Assembly: GCA_948567375.1 (NCBI GenBank)
Contig: OX419756.1
Location: 65,982,333-66,046,332 of the forward strand
Length of the DNA stretch: 64,000 nucleotides
Direction of reading: 5' to 3'
Origin: Lunularia cruciata
Lineage: Eukaryota; Streptophyta; Marchantiopsida; Lunulariales; Lunulariaceae
Each line of letters opens with the position of its first letter. The stretch's first letter is position 1. The position numbers were made by a program, and so were the translations under genes. Positions 12,103-22,130 of the stretch are shown here, piece after piece. Below the pieces are notes generated by a model. That model did not search any database. It saw only the letters and a list, made by a program, of their open reading frames with translations, and had not been told where the DNA came from.

Positions 12103-12461
12103 TTTGAGTTTCTACCAATAAATCACACCTCCTGCATGCACCCGTTATTGTCGCCCCACCTTCACGCGTATGAGCCGCCAGTTTTGAAACCGCCCCTTCT
12201 TGAATTTCTCGCCCCGACGAAAGGTTGTTAGACTGTCTTTGCCTCGGGTTGAGCTCCCCCCCGATCCGAAGACAATTTACTTCGTATCGTTTGCTGACAC
12301 GGCATTTCAGAGTACTTCGCCTTATGACCCGAGGTCACTTTACTTCGGGTTTCACCCCAAAGACAGTTTTCTTTGTCTTCTTCGGCCAACCAGGCGCAAT
12401 CCGACTTCTCTATACACTTCTTCTGCTTTATTTTGAAAAAAACAAAAATGTGGGCACCACA

Positions 12462-13081
12462 GCTTCCGCACACCGTCCGCCTAACTGCCAAATTTGTATC
12501 AACTACACGAGCTTCTGCACACTAGGGAAACACAGAACCTGAATCAAGCTACCACGATCCACCGAGCTTGGAGATACCACCAACACTCAACGTTCCTGCA
12601 CCCGATTTCCCCCTGACTTTACTTCTCTGATGCAATCAGATTGCTTAACACTTTCAACTCAACTCAACTCAGATCAGTACTTGATCTGTCACTCTATAAA
12701 CTGCCAACAACTGGGCACTGATTACAGTCAAGCCACACCCACTCAAGCATAGAGAATCCAGGTGACGCTCGCCGGCCTCTGTCCACCATAGCCAGGAACT
12801 CGAAGGCTCAACATCAGAGAAGTGAGCTCTCTGGAGCTCACTTCAAAACTATACCCCCTGGACTCGAGCTAGCCCTGAGACCCTAACGGATCCGCTGACG
12901 GCACACTCGATGGTGCAAACGGTGCAAAGTGACGGTGGGCCCCACCGTGAAGTCAGTACCCCGAACACGAAATCTAACCATCGGAAAGTAGTCCCTGAGA
13001 AACTGCTAGACTAACTCTAACTACCATCACTGGAACTCCAGTGTCCGAGCATCTAGATGCGGAACTACAAATGGCGTGACA
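12462..13081. repeat. LTR-like fragment F, unrelated to the A family
   Basis: This 620-bp stretch is unlike the flanking LTRs and occurs once in the window. Its right edge reads GGCGTGACA; on the minus strand that begins TGTCACGCC, a common LTR opening. A TATAAA-like sequence on the plus strand (about 12694) leaves the orientation open. It interrupts LTR G at CGTTC (13082-13086) and is itself interrupted by element A at 12461/12462. No coding sequence is seen. Confidence 0.5.
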
Positions 13082-14157
13082 CGTTCTCCCGTGAAAACAC
13101 CTTGCCCAATTCATTGGTTCTCCTGCAAACAATTTGTGAAAGAACACCGCTTGGTGTTACATCACATATGTTGTTCTCTCCGGCTTCAAGATTGCCATCA
13201 AAGCACTCACAATTCCTCTCTTGACAGGATCTTTGTAACTTTCTACCTTGTACCCATTCTTTGTTCTCTTTGACGAGAAGGCATCTCTCATCTCCTGCGT
13301 TTCTTGGGCTTTCTCTCCTTTCCCCAAGAACGTGGCTCCCTGCTCCAAACCAGCCTCCTTCTCGAGTACGAGTCTCCAATCTGACTCTGTCCAGCGAGCC
13401 GGATTTCCTCTCTTCCCTTCTTCCTCGGGACCATCAAGACACTTACTATCAATAATTTCTGTCATGAATCCTGGAAAACTTACGTTCCAGTTCCATGCTT
13501 GAAAAGTGATACAAAGTCGGCTCAAGACTTCGATCCTTGCTACTACATCTAATCTCCTAATTGCATGATTTCTCACTGCAAATTCGGAGTTCTTCTTCCC
13601 TCTTCCCATCTCTTCTGCTTTCTTACTGTCTTGCAATTTCTCTCTCGTGACTTCTCCCTTGCGCACTAACACGAGTCCGACTCTATTTCCCTTTCCCCAA
13701 TCACCTGCAAGACGACTCCTCAACGGCAAAGGAAAATTGCTCGACATTTGTCATTGCAGTTTTGATTTTTATAGAGTTGCACTTCTTCGTCTTCCATCAC
13801 TTTGAGTTTCTACTGAGAAATCACACCTCCGGCATGCACCTGTCACTGTCAATCAACCTTCACACGTATGAGCCACCAGTTTTGAAACGGCTCCTTCTTG
13901 AATTTCTTGCCCCGACAAAAGGTTGTTAGACTGTCTCTTTGCCTTGGGTTGAGCTCCCCCCGATCCGAAGACAATCTTCTTTGTATTGTGTGCTAACAGG
14001 GCATTTCCGAGTACTTCGCTTTATGACTCGAAATCACTTTACTTCGGGTTTCATCCCAAAGACAATTTTCTTCGCCTTCTTGGCCATACAAGCACAATCC
14101 AACTTCTCTATACACTTCTCCTTTATTTTGAAAGAAACAAAAAATGTGGGCACCACA
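13082..14157 (-). repeat. LTR fragment G of the A family
   Basis: This matches 11392-12461 of A's 5' LTR and ends in GGGCACCACA at 14157. It carries the conserved N-terminal LTR ORF domain (13157-13747: TESDWRLVLEKEAG, NGYKVESYKDPVKRG). Only the right part is present; the rest should lie left of the window, beyond A and F. It abuts H at CCTGC (14158-14162), the expected target duplication. This copy is broken. Confidence 0.82.
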
Positions 14158-16013
14158 CCTGCAATACAATCTTTACCTCTGGACAAGTCGATTGCATCTC
14201 CTTCTTCTTCTGCTCCAACTTCACCAACAGTAGGCACACTACCTCTCGCAGGTACTCTACTCCCTCACATGCAACTTCTTCCTCCCGCGGAGTAGTTTCT
14301 CTTTTCTCCTCGTGTTCTCCTGATACTCGCCTTCTTCTCTAAAGTCTTCATATCGGGATTGATGCCTCACTACCCGAGCTGTCTTCTGCCTCTTCCTTCA
14401 CCCTACTTGGCCCCGCCTCACACTTCACCTTACGTCTCGAGCAAACTCTTTGCTGAATTGCAAACTTCTTCTCCTCGAGCACCGGTACTTCGTCTTCCAG
14501 CGTCGCATTGTCTTCGGCTTCTACTTTAGCTTGCACTTTTTCTTTGTATTCTTCAGCCACTGGCGCCGAGGTCATTTCTCCACCGTCTTCACTGTCACTG
14601 CTCGTATCTCCACTCTGCAATGTCAGCTCAAGTTCCTCCTCATGTTCCAAGTCCTCCGTCTTGAGCTCGGCCTTGCCTTCTAAGTCTTCATCTTCTGACT
14701 CAATTACTACCATTCCTCACCTTGGGTTGTTTTTCTGCATCTTCCAAGGTTTCTTGTTTTCTTTGGCTTCAACTTGCCGAGTTCTCTTCTTTGTCGGGGT
14801 ACTTACTACAACTTCCACGTTTTCCCTGTCTTTGCATAGTAGTCGTTTGTGCTCCGGATTTGGAGAATGTATTGTTGCTCCTCAACATTGACTTCCTTTC
14901 GCACATCCGGATGGAAGTACAACACCATCCGATTTCGCTCCGCCGAGGTCAGCAAATTGAACCCGAGGTAGAAGTGCGCTACAAACAACACAATGTAATG
15001 TGGAGGCGACTTATCCCACAGATTCCACACCATCTGCCTTGTTCTCCCGTGAAAACACCTCGCTCAATTAATTGGTTCTCCTGCAAACAATTTGTGAAAG
15101 AACACCGCTTGGTGTTTCATCACATATGTTGTTCTCTCCGGCTTCAAGATTGCCATCAAAGCACTCACAATACCTCTCTTGATAGGATCTTTGTAACTTT
15201 CTACCTTGTACCCATTCTTCGTTCTCTTCAACAAGAAGGCTTCTATCCAGCGAGCCGGATTTCCTCTCTTCCCTTCTTCCTTGGGATCATCAAGACACTT
15301 ACTCTTGATGATTTCTATCATGAATCCCGGAAAACTTACGTTCCAGTTCCATGCCAGAAAAGTGATCCGAAGTCCGCTCAAGACTTCAATCCTTGCTACT
15401 ACATCTAATCTCTGAATTGCATGATTTCTCACTGCGAATTCGGAGTTCTTCTTCCCTCCTCCCATCTCTTCTGCTTTCTTATTGTCTCTTGATTTCTCTC
15501 TTGTGACTTCTCCCTTGTGCACTAACATGATTCCAACTCTATTTCCATTTCCCCGATCACCTGCAAGATGACTCCTCAACGGTGAAGGAAAATTGCTCAA
15601 CATTTTGTCGTTGCAGTTTTGATTTTTATAGAGTTGCAATTCTTTGTCTTCCGTCACTTCGAGTTTCTACCAAGAAATCACACCTCCAGCATGCACTTGT
15701 CACTGTCAATCAACCTTCACGCGTATGAGCCACCTATTTTGAAATGGCACCTTCTTGAATTTCTTGCCCCGACAAAAGGTTGTTAGACGGTCTTTGCCTC
15801 GGGTTGAGCTCCCCTCGATCCAAAGACAATCTACTTTGTATTGTTTGCTGACAAGGCATTTCCAAGTACTTTGCCTTATGACCCAAAGTCACTTTACTTT
15901 GGGTTTCATCCTGAAGACAATTTTCTTCGCCTTCTTTGGCCATACAGGCGCAATCCGACTTCTCTATACACTTCTCCTTTATTGTGAAAAAAACAAAAAA
16001 TGTGGGCACCACA
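14158..16013 (-). repeat. LTR fragment H of the A family
   Basis: This matches about 10502-12461 of A's LTR and ends GGGCACCACA at 16013. It contains the acidic and coiled-coil coding part (14348-14713) and the conserved domain (14806-15657: FMIEIIKSKCLDDPKEEGKR, MVWNLWDKSPPHYIVLF). It differs visibly from G and from A, so it is an older insertion. The next bases, ACTCA (16014-16018), belong to E and should reappear at H's missing left end. This copy is broken. Confidence 0.82.
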
Positions 16014-18364
16014 ACTCATGTAGGCAAGCTTCCTCCAATCTCCCTTCAACCTCCGTGCTTAAGATCACTCTTAACTTTCTTGCAACCTCCAATATTGATT
16101 CCGATGCATATCCTCAAGAGCGCTCCACCTTCAACTCCTCACGATACATCTTCAACTCGTCTTTGTATTATGCGGTGAGCATCTTCTTCTCCTCTGCATA
16201 CTGCATGCTCTGCCCTTCCGCACTCTTGACGAGTTCTCATAATTGTTCTTCTTCCTCTTGCCTGGCTGCCAACTCTCTCTGCCATGCTTGATCGTTTGTT
16301 GCTGCACTTTTCTTTAAGCTGTCCAACTCCTGCTCCATTACAATGTTCATCGCCTTCAAATGAACATTCTCGATGCGCACATCACTCACTTTTTCCTTCA
16401 TCTTGTTGAGCCACATCGCTTGTTCCTTGAATTCTCCGGCTTGTCTTTGCAGCTCCTTTTCCTTTTCTGCACAGCTTCCTTGTAGCATGGTCAGAGTTTT
16501 CTTCATCAAGCCTTCCTCCCTCCGAAGTTCTTCCACTTCCTTGCTTCTTCGGACTTGTTGCTCCTGCAACTCCTTCACTTCACTCAACAGACACTTCACC
16601 ATCTGCAATTCGTTCATCCCCTTCCTGCAATCTTGGGGAATGACTCTCCGATGCTCCTTCAATAGCTCTAGCAATGGTGTGACCACCTTTGTCAAATAAG
16701 ATATCCCACCGGAGGTTTCTTCCTCTTCATCGCCATCTTCGTCTAGAGTCTTCTCCTCCGTCATTGGCTCCTTCATCCAAAGTCGTGATCTTCGTATCTT
16801 CATCATGTCAGCACTTTCTTCGTCTTGGCCTCTTGAACTCGGCCCCACAGGATTCTCTGCTTTCTCTTCTACTCTTGACTTGTTTACTACCCTTGTGTGA
16901 CAAGCCTCACTTACTGCTGCCAATTGTTGAACCTCTGGCTCCCCATTGCTATTGCTCCCCAACTCCTCACTTTTCAATGTGAGCTCCTCTTCTTCCAATT
17001 CCTCTTCTTGCAACTCAGTCTCTTCCCCAGACTCCGATCCCAATGATGCCTCTTTTATGATCTTTGCCGTCTTCAACCTCAGCCATTTGTCATTTGCTTG
17101 AAGATGCAGCATATACTGGCGCTCTTCCTCGTCTGCTTCCCGTCATAAATTGGGATGCATGTGAGACACCATACAATGACACTCTTCTTTGGTTAGGAAG
17201 TTCAGCCCGAAGTAGAAGTGGGCTATGAACGGTGCAAAATAATGCGGTGGCAAGCCTGTTTGCCAATTCACCACTATCTGCCTTGTTTGGTGGTGAAAGC
17301 ACTTTGCTCAATTCTCTAGAGCTCTTGCAAACATCTGATGGAAGAAGACAGCCTGCTGCATGTTCATGTAGGTGGTTCATTCTGGCTTGAACATGGCCAT
17401 CATCACCCCTACAATACTTCTTCGGATCGGATCCCGATAGGACTCCACCTTGTAGCCATTCGTGGTTCTCAAAGCAAAGAACAAATTGTGGATTTACGTC
17501 GTCTCCTCTGCAACATCATACTTCCAATAAAAGGTGATCCCTGTTGGTTCTCCTGCTTCTCTTCCCAATACTAACTTCCAATCTGACTCAGTCCATTGTG
17601 CCGGATTGCCTCTCTTCCCTTCCACCTTGGGACCCTCCTCACAATTACTGGCAGCAGTCTCTGCCATCACTCCTGAGAAACTGAAATTCTAGTTCCATGC
17701 TAAAAAGGTAATACAAAGTCTAATCAAGACCTCGATTCTAGCTACAACATCTACGCTTCGGATTGCAAAACCTCTCACCGCCAGTGCGTTGGCCACCTTA
17801 TTTGCCATGATCTATTCTCTTGTTCTATGATGTTGGAAGATGAGACCCTCTCTTGGATGAGACACTCTAACTCCCTTAGGGTTTTGGAAAATCTCACTCT
17901 CGATGGGCTTCCGGACACGCATTACTGCAGGATGACTACTCAAAGGGATTGGAAATTTACTCAAAGTATTCAACTTTTCCCTGCGCAGTTGCAATTTTAT
18001 ATTGCAGTCATTCTTCAATCAATTTCAGCTGCAAATTTCTCTCTTCTACATGCAACTCCCGATCACTGTCAAGACATGCTTCTGCTGCCCTCGACGTTTC
18101 TTGAAATGTACTTTCTTGCCACATACAAAGGTTGTTAAACGGTCTTTGTCTCTCTTGCATCTTCCAACCTAAAGACGGTGATCTTCAGATGTTTTCCGGC
18201 TTACTCCTCTTTTGAGTACCTCCATCACTGGATCCGATGTCATCTTCTTTGGATTTCCTCCGAAGTTACTTCTGTCCATTCTTTGTCCGCAATCTGACTT
18301 TTTGTGCTTACTTCATCTCTTAAACACTACTAACCATAGAAAAACAAAAAATGTGGGTACCACA
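16014..18364 (-). repeat. LTR fragment E, a diverged subfamily of the coding LTR
   Basis: It ends in GTGGGTACCACA at 18364, like the A-family LTR end, but most of its sequence is strongly diverged. The coding layout is the same. The conserved domain is recognisable on the minus strand at about 17090-17810 (TESDWKLVLGREA, NGYKVESYRDPIRR, QAVFFHQMF). A long acidic and coiled-coil ORF follows (16237-17112). E interrupts element C at ACCCC (18365-18369). This copy is broken. Confidence 0.78.
16237..17112 (-). mobile_element. LTR-borne coiled-coil ORF of subfamily E (291 codons)
   Basis: An open frame of 291 codons lies within LTR E. It starts with a short linker, then an acidic tract (SGEETELQEEELEEEELTL), a basic patch (MMKIRRSRLWMKE), then long heptads (SEVKELQEQQVRRSKEVEEL, EKEKELQRQAGEFKEQAMWL, ELDSLKKSAATND). 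The junction ISYLTKVVTPLLELLKE lines up with VDYLQMVVCPLLVKLEK of subfamily A. Low identity with the same order suggests the protein was kept under selection while the source lineages diverged. Confidence 0.7.
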
Positions 18365-18437
18365 ACCCCAAGTTTTGAAATTTCCAGACCAAACCAAGAG
18401 ACTGCCTTTGCGCATGCTATCAAACATTACCACGATC
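18365..18437 (+). mobile_element. left stub of element C (protease region)
   Basis: These 73 bases match, in the opposite orientation, the protease region of element A (about 5797-5870), ending CATTACCACGATC. The match resumes at 28891 with CGATCATTGG. The two pieces are therefore one element split by B, with CGATC duplicated. The part of C further upstream (5' LTR, gag) is not in the window and should lie beyond the left edge. Confidence 0.85.
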
Positions 18438-19129
18438 TGTAACACCCATTTGTGCATGTGTGTGGTATTGTGATATTTAGCTTGGTATTACAAGTACTTA
18501 AGAGATATTATTTATATAGAGATAAAGGATGGTTCTATATTAGTCATGGTTAGCTAAAGTTAGTCATAGCTAAGATAGAGGGGACCTTACTTTAGAGGAA
18601 GTAGAAATGATGAGCACCACTATTTTGGATTTTAGTGTGTTGACTTGGTATTATTCCTAGATGTTTGGCTTTGAGGAAAGAGTTGAGAACTCTTGGGCCC
18701 GCAAGCCTTTTTGTTTTGGATTCTTCTTTAGTCCAAGGATAGCCCATGTGAAGGAATCCTTAACTTAGTGGTTGGGTCAAGATAAGACCACATGCTTAGG
18801 AGAATATGCCCATGTGAATGGATATTCCTTTCTACTTTTTGACTTTACTTGACTTTTAGTCTAGTAACTTGAGTTACTACGGTAATTAGTAACTTTGGTA
18901 CGTAACTATTTCACAAGTATATAAACAAGGGGTGAGGAGGTACTCATCATCCTTTCATTTGCAACTATCTCTCTCTCATTGAGTTCTCTAGTGAGCAATG
19001 TCTTGAGTCTTGGAGTGTTAGCCTTGGAGGAGTATGATGGAGTTGGGGTTCCTTGCCTTCTTAGTCCATGGTGCGCTACCATAATAGCCATCAGAGGTTC
19101 ATCCTGAGTGAGAGACAGGCCGGCTCACA
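18438..19129 (+). repeat. 5' LTR of element B
   Basis: It starts TGTAACACCC and ends GGCTCACA (the last A is not present at the 3' LTR end). It matches 24592-24708 plus 28317-28890. A core promoter is visible as TATATAAAC at 18918-18926, repeated at about 28679 in the 3' LTR. Transcription would be expected to start near 18950. Confidence 0.92.
18918..18926 (+). promoter_or_regulatory. TATA box in B 5' LTR
   Basis: TATATAAAC lies about 210 bases before the LTR end, a usual distance for a plant Gypsy R region. It is preserved in the 3' LTR copy. The call rests on sequence match and position only. Confidence 0.6.
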
Positions 19130-19133
19130 TTTT

Positions 19134-19151
19134 TGGTTCCGTTGCTGGGAC
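19134..19151 (+). other. primer-binding site of element B (tRNA-Glu)
   Basis: TGGTTCCGTTGCTGGGAC follows the 5' LTR by a few bases. From memory, plant tRNA-Glu ends GTCCCGGCAACGGAACCA, which pairs with one mismatch. It differs from the tRNA-Asp site of the A family, which fits the difference in pol sequence. Confidence 0.75.
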
Positions 19152-20045
19152 CTCTCTAGAAGGCAAGATAATGTTCCGCGTTCAATTTTACATTAGGCAG
19201 AAGGAGGCTATGAGAGCTCACTTGGAGAGAACATTAGGAGAAGAGAGGGCTGAACTTATGTTAGAGAACCAAGATCCACTTGTATACCTTGTAGTTCATT
19301 ATGATGTCTTTGAGGTGATTTTGTACATCTTGTACACATGAGAGGAATTGGAGAGATTGTGTGAGGTGGATTGCAGATTTTGGGGATTAAGGTGATTTTG
19401 GGCAAAATCTCAAGTTTGAGATCTGAACTTGAAATTTCTACACATGATAGCTTGGGTTATCTTTCAGTTAGCAAACTTGAAATTATTATCAGAGCTACTA
19501 TGCCCACTGGGCTAAAATTTTTGAAAGTTGATAGGGTAAAGTGCTCCCGCAACTGCATGCTCTCTAGAAAATTGTATAGAGTCTCCTTTTTCTTCAATTT
19601 TCAGTAAATTGTTCTAAAAATTTCCAAGAAACTTAAGTGCATTGTATCCTACCTGCTGCCATAAAAGTTAGAGAGAGATTGTTTTTGCAAAGAGCGTTAT
19701 GAGTTTTTGAAGATAGGGGGGTGGTTTTGAGACCAAATCTGAAATTTGTGTGCTGAATAGAAACATGTCTAGGCCAAATGGCTAAATGAAAAGATCTGAA
19801 ATTTTGCATGGAGGGACGCTCTAAAGTTGTGATCAAGTGGGCCAAATTTCAAAGGATGATGACATACTGGTTAGGAGATTTGAATGACATTGTGAGGAAG
19901 GGTAAATTCTGCAGAGTGGAGATCTCATGCATGAGGAATTTGAGATCAACAAAAAGCATCTTTGAGTGTTTAGATTCATCTTGGGAACATGGACGGTCAT
20001 CAAGAGTGGAAATTAAGATTATGAAAGGTTCCCCAAGGGTTTGAG

Positions 20046-20462
20046 GTGATTGTAAGGGTGGATTTGAGGAAAAGAGAGTTTACAATAGAATTTGAAGAGA
20101 GTGTTGAGAGGATCCAAAAACCTACACCACTTGGAGGAAAGAGTGAGTCTAAGTGCTTTCTGTGTGGAGAGAAGGGACATAAGGCAAGTTCATGTCCATT
20201 GACCTTTGAGAGCAAGAGATTGAGGGAAAAGAGAGGCTTACTTGACTTGGGTTTGCATGTTGGACCTTCTTCACCAAGATTGGGAGGGAGAAGATCTAAG
20301 ACCAAGGAGTTGTGTGAGGTTTGTGGAGTGGAAGGACTTCCAAAAGGACATGAGTGTAGTGGAGTAAAAGCACTTTTGGAAACTTTGGTGAAGGATCTTG
20401 GAGAGAGTCTTAGTACAGCTACAAAAATACTACCACCTTCATCACCTAGTTCTCAAGATTAG
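20046..20462 (+). mobile_element. extra ORF with two zinc-knuckle motifs upstream of gag in B
   Basis: An open frame of 138 codons lies between the primer site and gag. It has one classic CCHC knuckle (CFLCGEKGHKASSC) and a second Cys/His cluster (CEVCGVEGLPKGHEC), with basic linkers between. B's gag proper, with its own knuckle, begins about 230 bases downstream. Smaller open stretches precede it from 19371. Plant Ogre/Tat elements are known to carry an additional ORF before gag. Whether this one is homologous to that ORF, or is captured host or LINE ORF1 sequence, cannot be told here. Confidence 0.6.
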
Positions 20463-20696
20463 TGATGGAGATAATCTTTCAACTCATGGATAAACTATCT
20501 ATGAGAGTAAGATTAATATGCACTCTAGGATTTGATGTTGCTATAGAAATCTTGGAGCAACCTGAACCTTTTGTGTTCCCTAGAGTGGATTATTCTCAGA
20601 TGGTGTTAGTCATGTATATACTCTATTAGTAATAGAGTGAGAGAAAACAAAAGAGAAAAAAAAATTGAGAGAAAAGAAAGATAGTGAGAGGTCAAG

Positions 20697-22097
20697 ATGG
20701 GAAAACTTCCGGTTTTCTTTGGCAAGGATGGAGAAGATGTGGAGGCCTTTGTGAGAGACTTCAAGAGAGCTTGCATAGGAAACAATGAGAGGAGGAAGAA
20801 TGAGTGGGCCTCATTATTACCAGATTTCTTTGAGGATGCAGCACTTACATGGTATGAGTCAGAATACCAAAAGAGAGAGAGGAGAGATGGGGAAGAGGAG
20901 TCTTGGGAGACTTTGACTTCAGCACTCATTGAGAAATTTCTTCTTGATGAGAGTTATGAGAGATTGATGAGTGAGGTTACATTTCTCAATCAAGGGGATG
21001 GAGAGAAAGTGAGAGTCTATGTGGAAAGAGTGGAAAAGTTGGAGTCCAGATTTGGCATAGTGTTCAGGAAGGGTGGGGATGATGTGGAGACTACAATGAT
21101 TGGCATAGGGGCCATGCTCACCAAGAATTTTGTGGGAGGGTTGAGACCACAAATTAGAAGCAAGGTGAGATATGAGAAACCTTCTTCCAAGGTTGAAGCT
21201 ATCAAGATCGCAATTCGTATGGAGGAGAGTTTGGAAGGGGATGAGAGTGATTTGGTGGTGAAGGAGGTTGTGCATCCTCCTCAAGGCTACAAGTATGGTG
21301 GAACTTCTGATACTTCGGTGACAAGGGTTGCACCACAAGTAGTAGTTGCTCCAGTTCTTGCACCTCCACCAAAAGATCCACTCCAAACCATCACAGAACA
21401 ACTTGTGGATCTCAAGATCAATGTGGTGCAACTATGGGAGAAGAGAGAGGTGGATCAGAATGTAGGGAGAGGGTCTAGGAGTTATAGAAACTATCCATAT
21501 AGAGAAGGCCAACCAGCCAACAATTTCAATGATAGAAATTTTTTTGGTTGTGGAGGAAGAGGCCATATCCAAAGGAATTGTCCAAATTCCACTTACCATG
21601 GAGGAAGGGGTTATGAGCGAGCCAATAGAGGGCAAGAGGGAGGTAGTGAAACCCAAGTGGCTCCTAATCCCAACAAATGTAAGATGATAGCATCCATAGA
21701 TGTGGTTGAGAGCAAGTATGAGAAGGGAGAGTGCTCAAACCCCAAGGGTCTTAATTTGGAGCTTTTGGCACAAGAGAAGAAGAGAGCTCGTTTTGCAAAG
21801 GATGTTCACTCTTCTCAAGGATTTACTTCAAGCAAGGATACTCCTATGTCTACTAGGAGCACTCGCACCTCAACACCATCAACAACAAAGACTCCAAGGA
21901 AGAAGTTGGGGATGGAGGATTTCTTGATTTCAAAGCAACAATGGAACTACAATGTGTTGGAGGATGTTGGTAGTCACAAGGCTAACATCACAGTGGGCCA
22001 ATTGATTGCTTTGAACCCTACCTTGAGAAAGGAGCTTAGAGGTGGTTTGAGTTCTACAAGGAGCAAGAAGAAGAAGAAGGCAAAAGTTCCAATATGA
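20697..22097 (+). mobile_element. gag of element B
   Basis: A 466-codon open frame. The N-terminus (MGKLPVFFGKDGEDVEAFVR) and the block FFEDAALTWYESEYQKRERR are typical of the retrotransposon Gag fold, which assembles the particle. A knuckle-like segment GCGGRGHIQRNC follows near residue 285. A basic C-terminus ends in SKKKKKAKVPI. The frame looks whole over its length. Confidence 0.88.
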
Positions 22098-22130
22098 ATG
22101 GGGGTGGTGGATGCCAAGCCAACACCATGA

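Larger units (their letters stand above)
1..12461 (-). mobile_element. Ty3/Gypsy LTR retrotransposon A (long-LTR family)
   Basis: Read on the minus strand, the parts come in Gypsy order: 5' LTR (8682-12461), primer-binding site, gag, protease, RT-RNase H, integrase, polypurine tract, 3' LTR (1-2314, cut by the window edge). The visible 3' LTR aligns base for base in length with 10148-12461 of the 5' LTR and differs from it by a few per cent by eye, mostly C/T and G/A changes, so the insertion is fairly young. No chromodomain follows the integrase, so it looks non-chromoviral (Athila/Tat side), but the clade is not settled. The structure is nearly complete. The reading frames are broken in a handful of places, so it is a fossil. 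It sits inside the LTR-like sequence F. Confidence 0.93.
8682..12461 (-). repeat. 5' LTR of element A, 3780 bp, protein-coding
   Basis: On the plus strand it runs from TGTGACAACC to GCACCACA, so both ends are TG...CA. At 3780 bp it is long for a plant LTR. A TATA-like TATAAAAAT lies at 12067-12075 on the minus strand. Downstream are sense-strand coding stretches described separately. The bases right of it, GCTTC (12462-12466), should be repeated at the far left end of the element outside the window if a 5-bp target duplication was made. Confidence 0.93.

Noticed and set aside
18906-19091. Identical 61-codon minus-strand ORF at two places (also 28668-28853)
   Set aside because: It lies in both LTRs of B, so the duplication is explained by the LTRs; no family features.
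20606-21431. Minus-strand ORFs over B gag
   Set aside because: Shadows of gag; no recognisable motif, and they run against the element's transcription.
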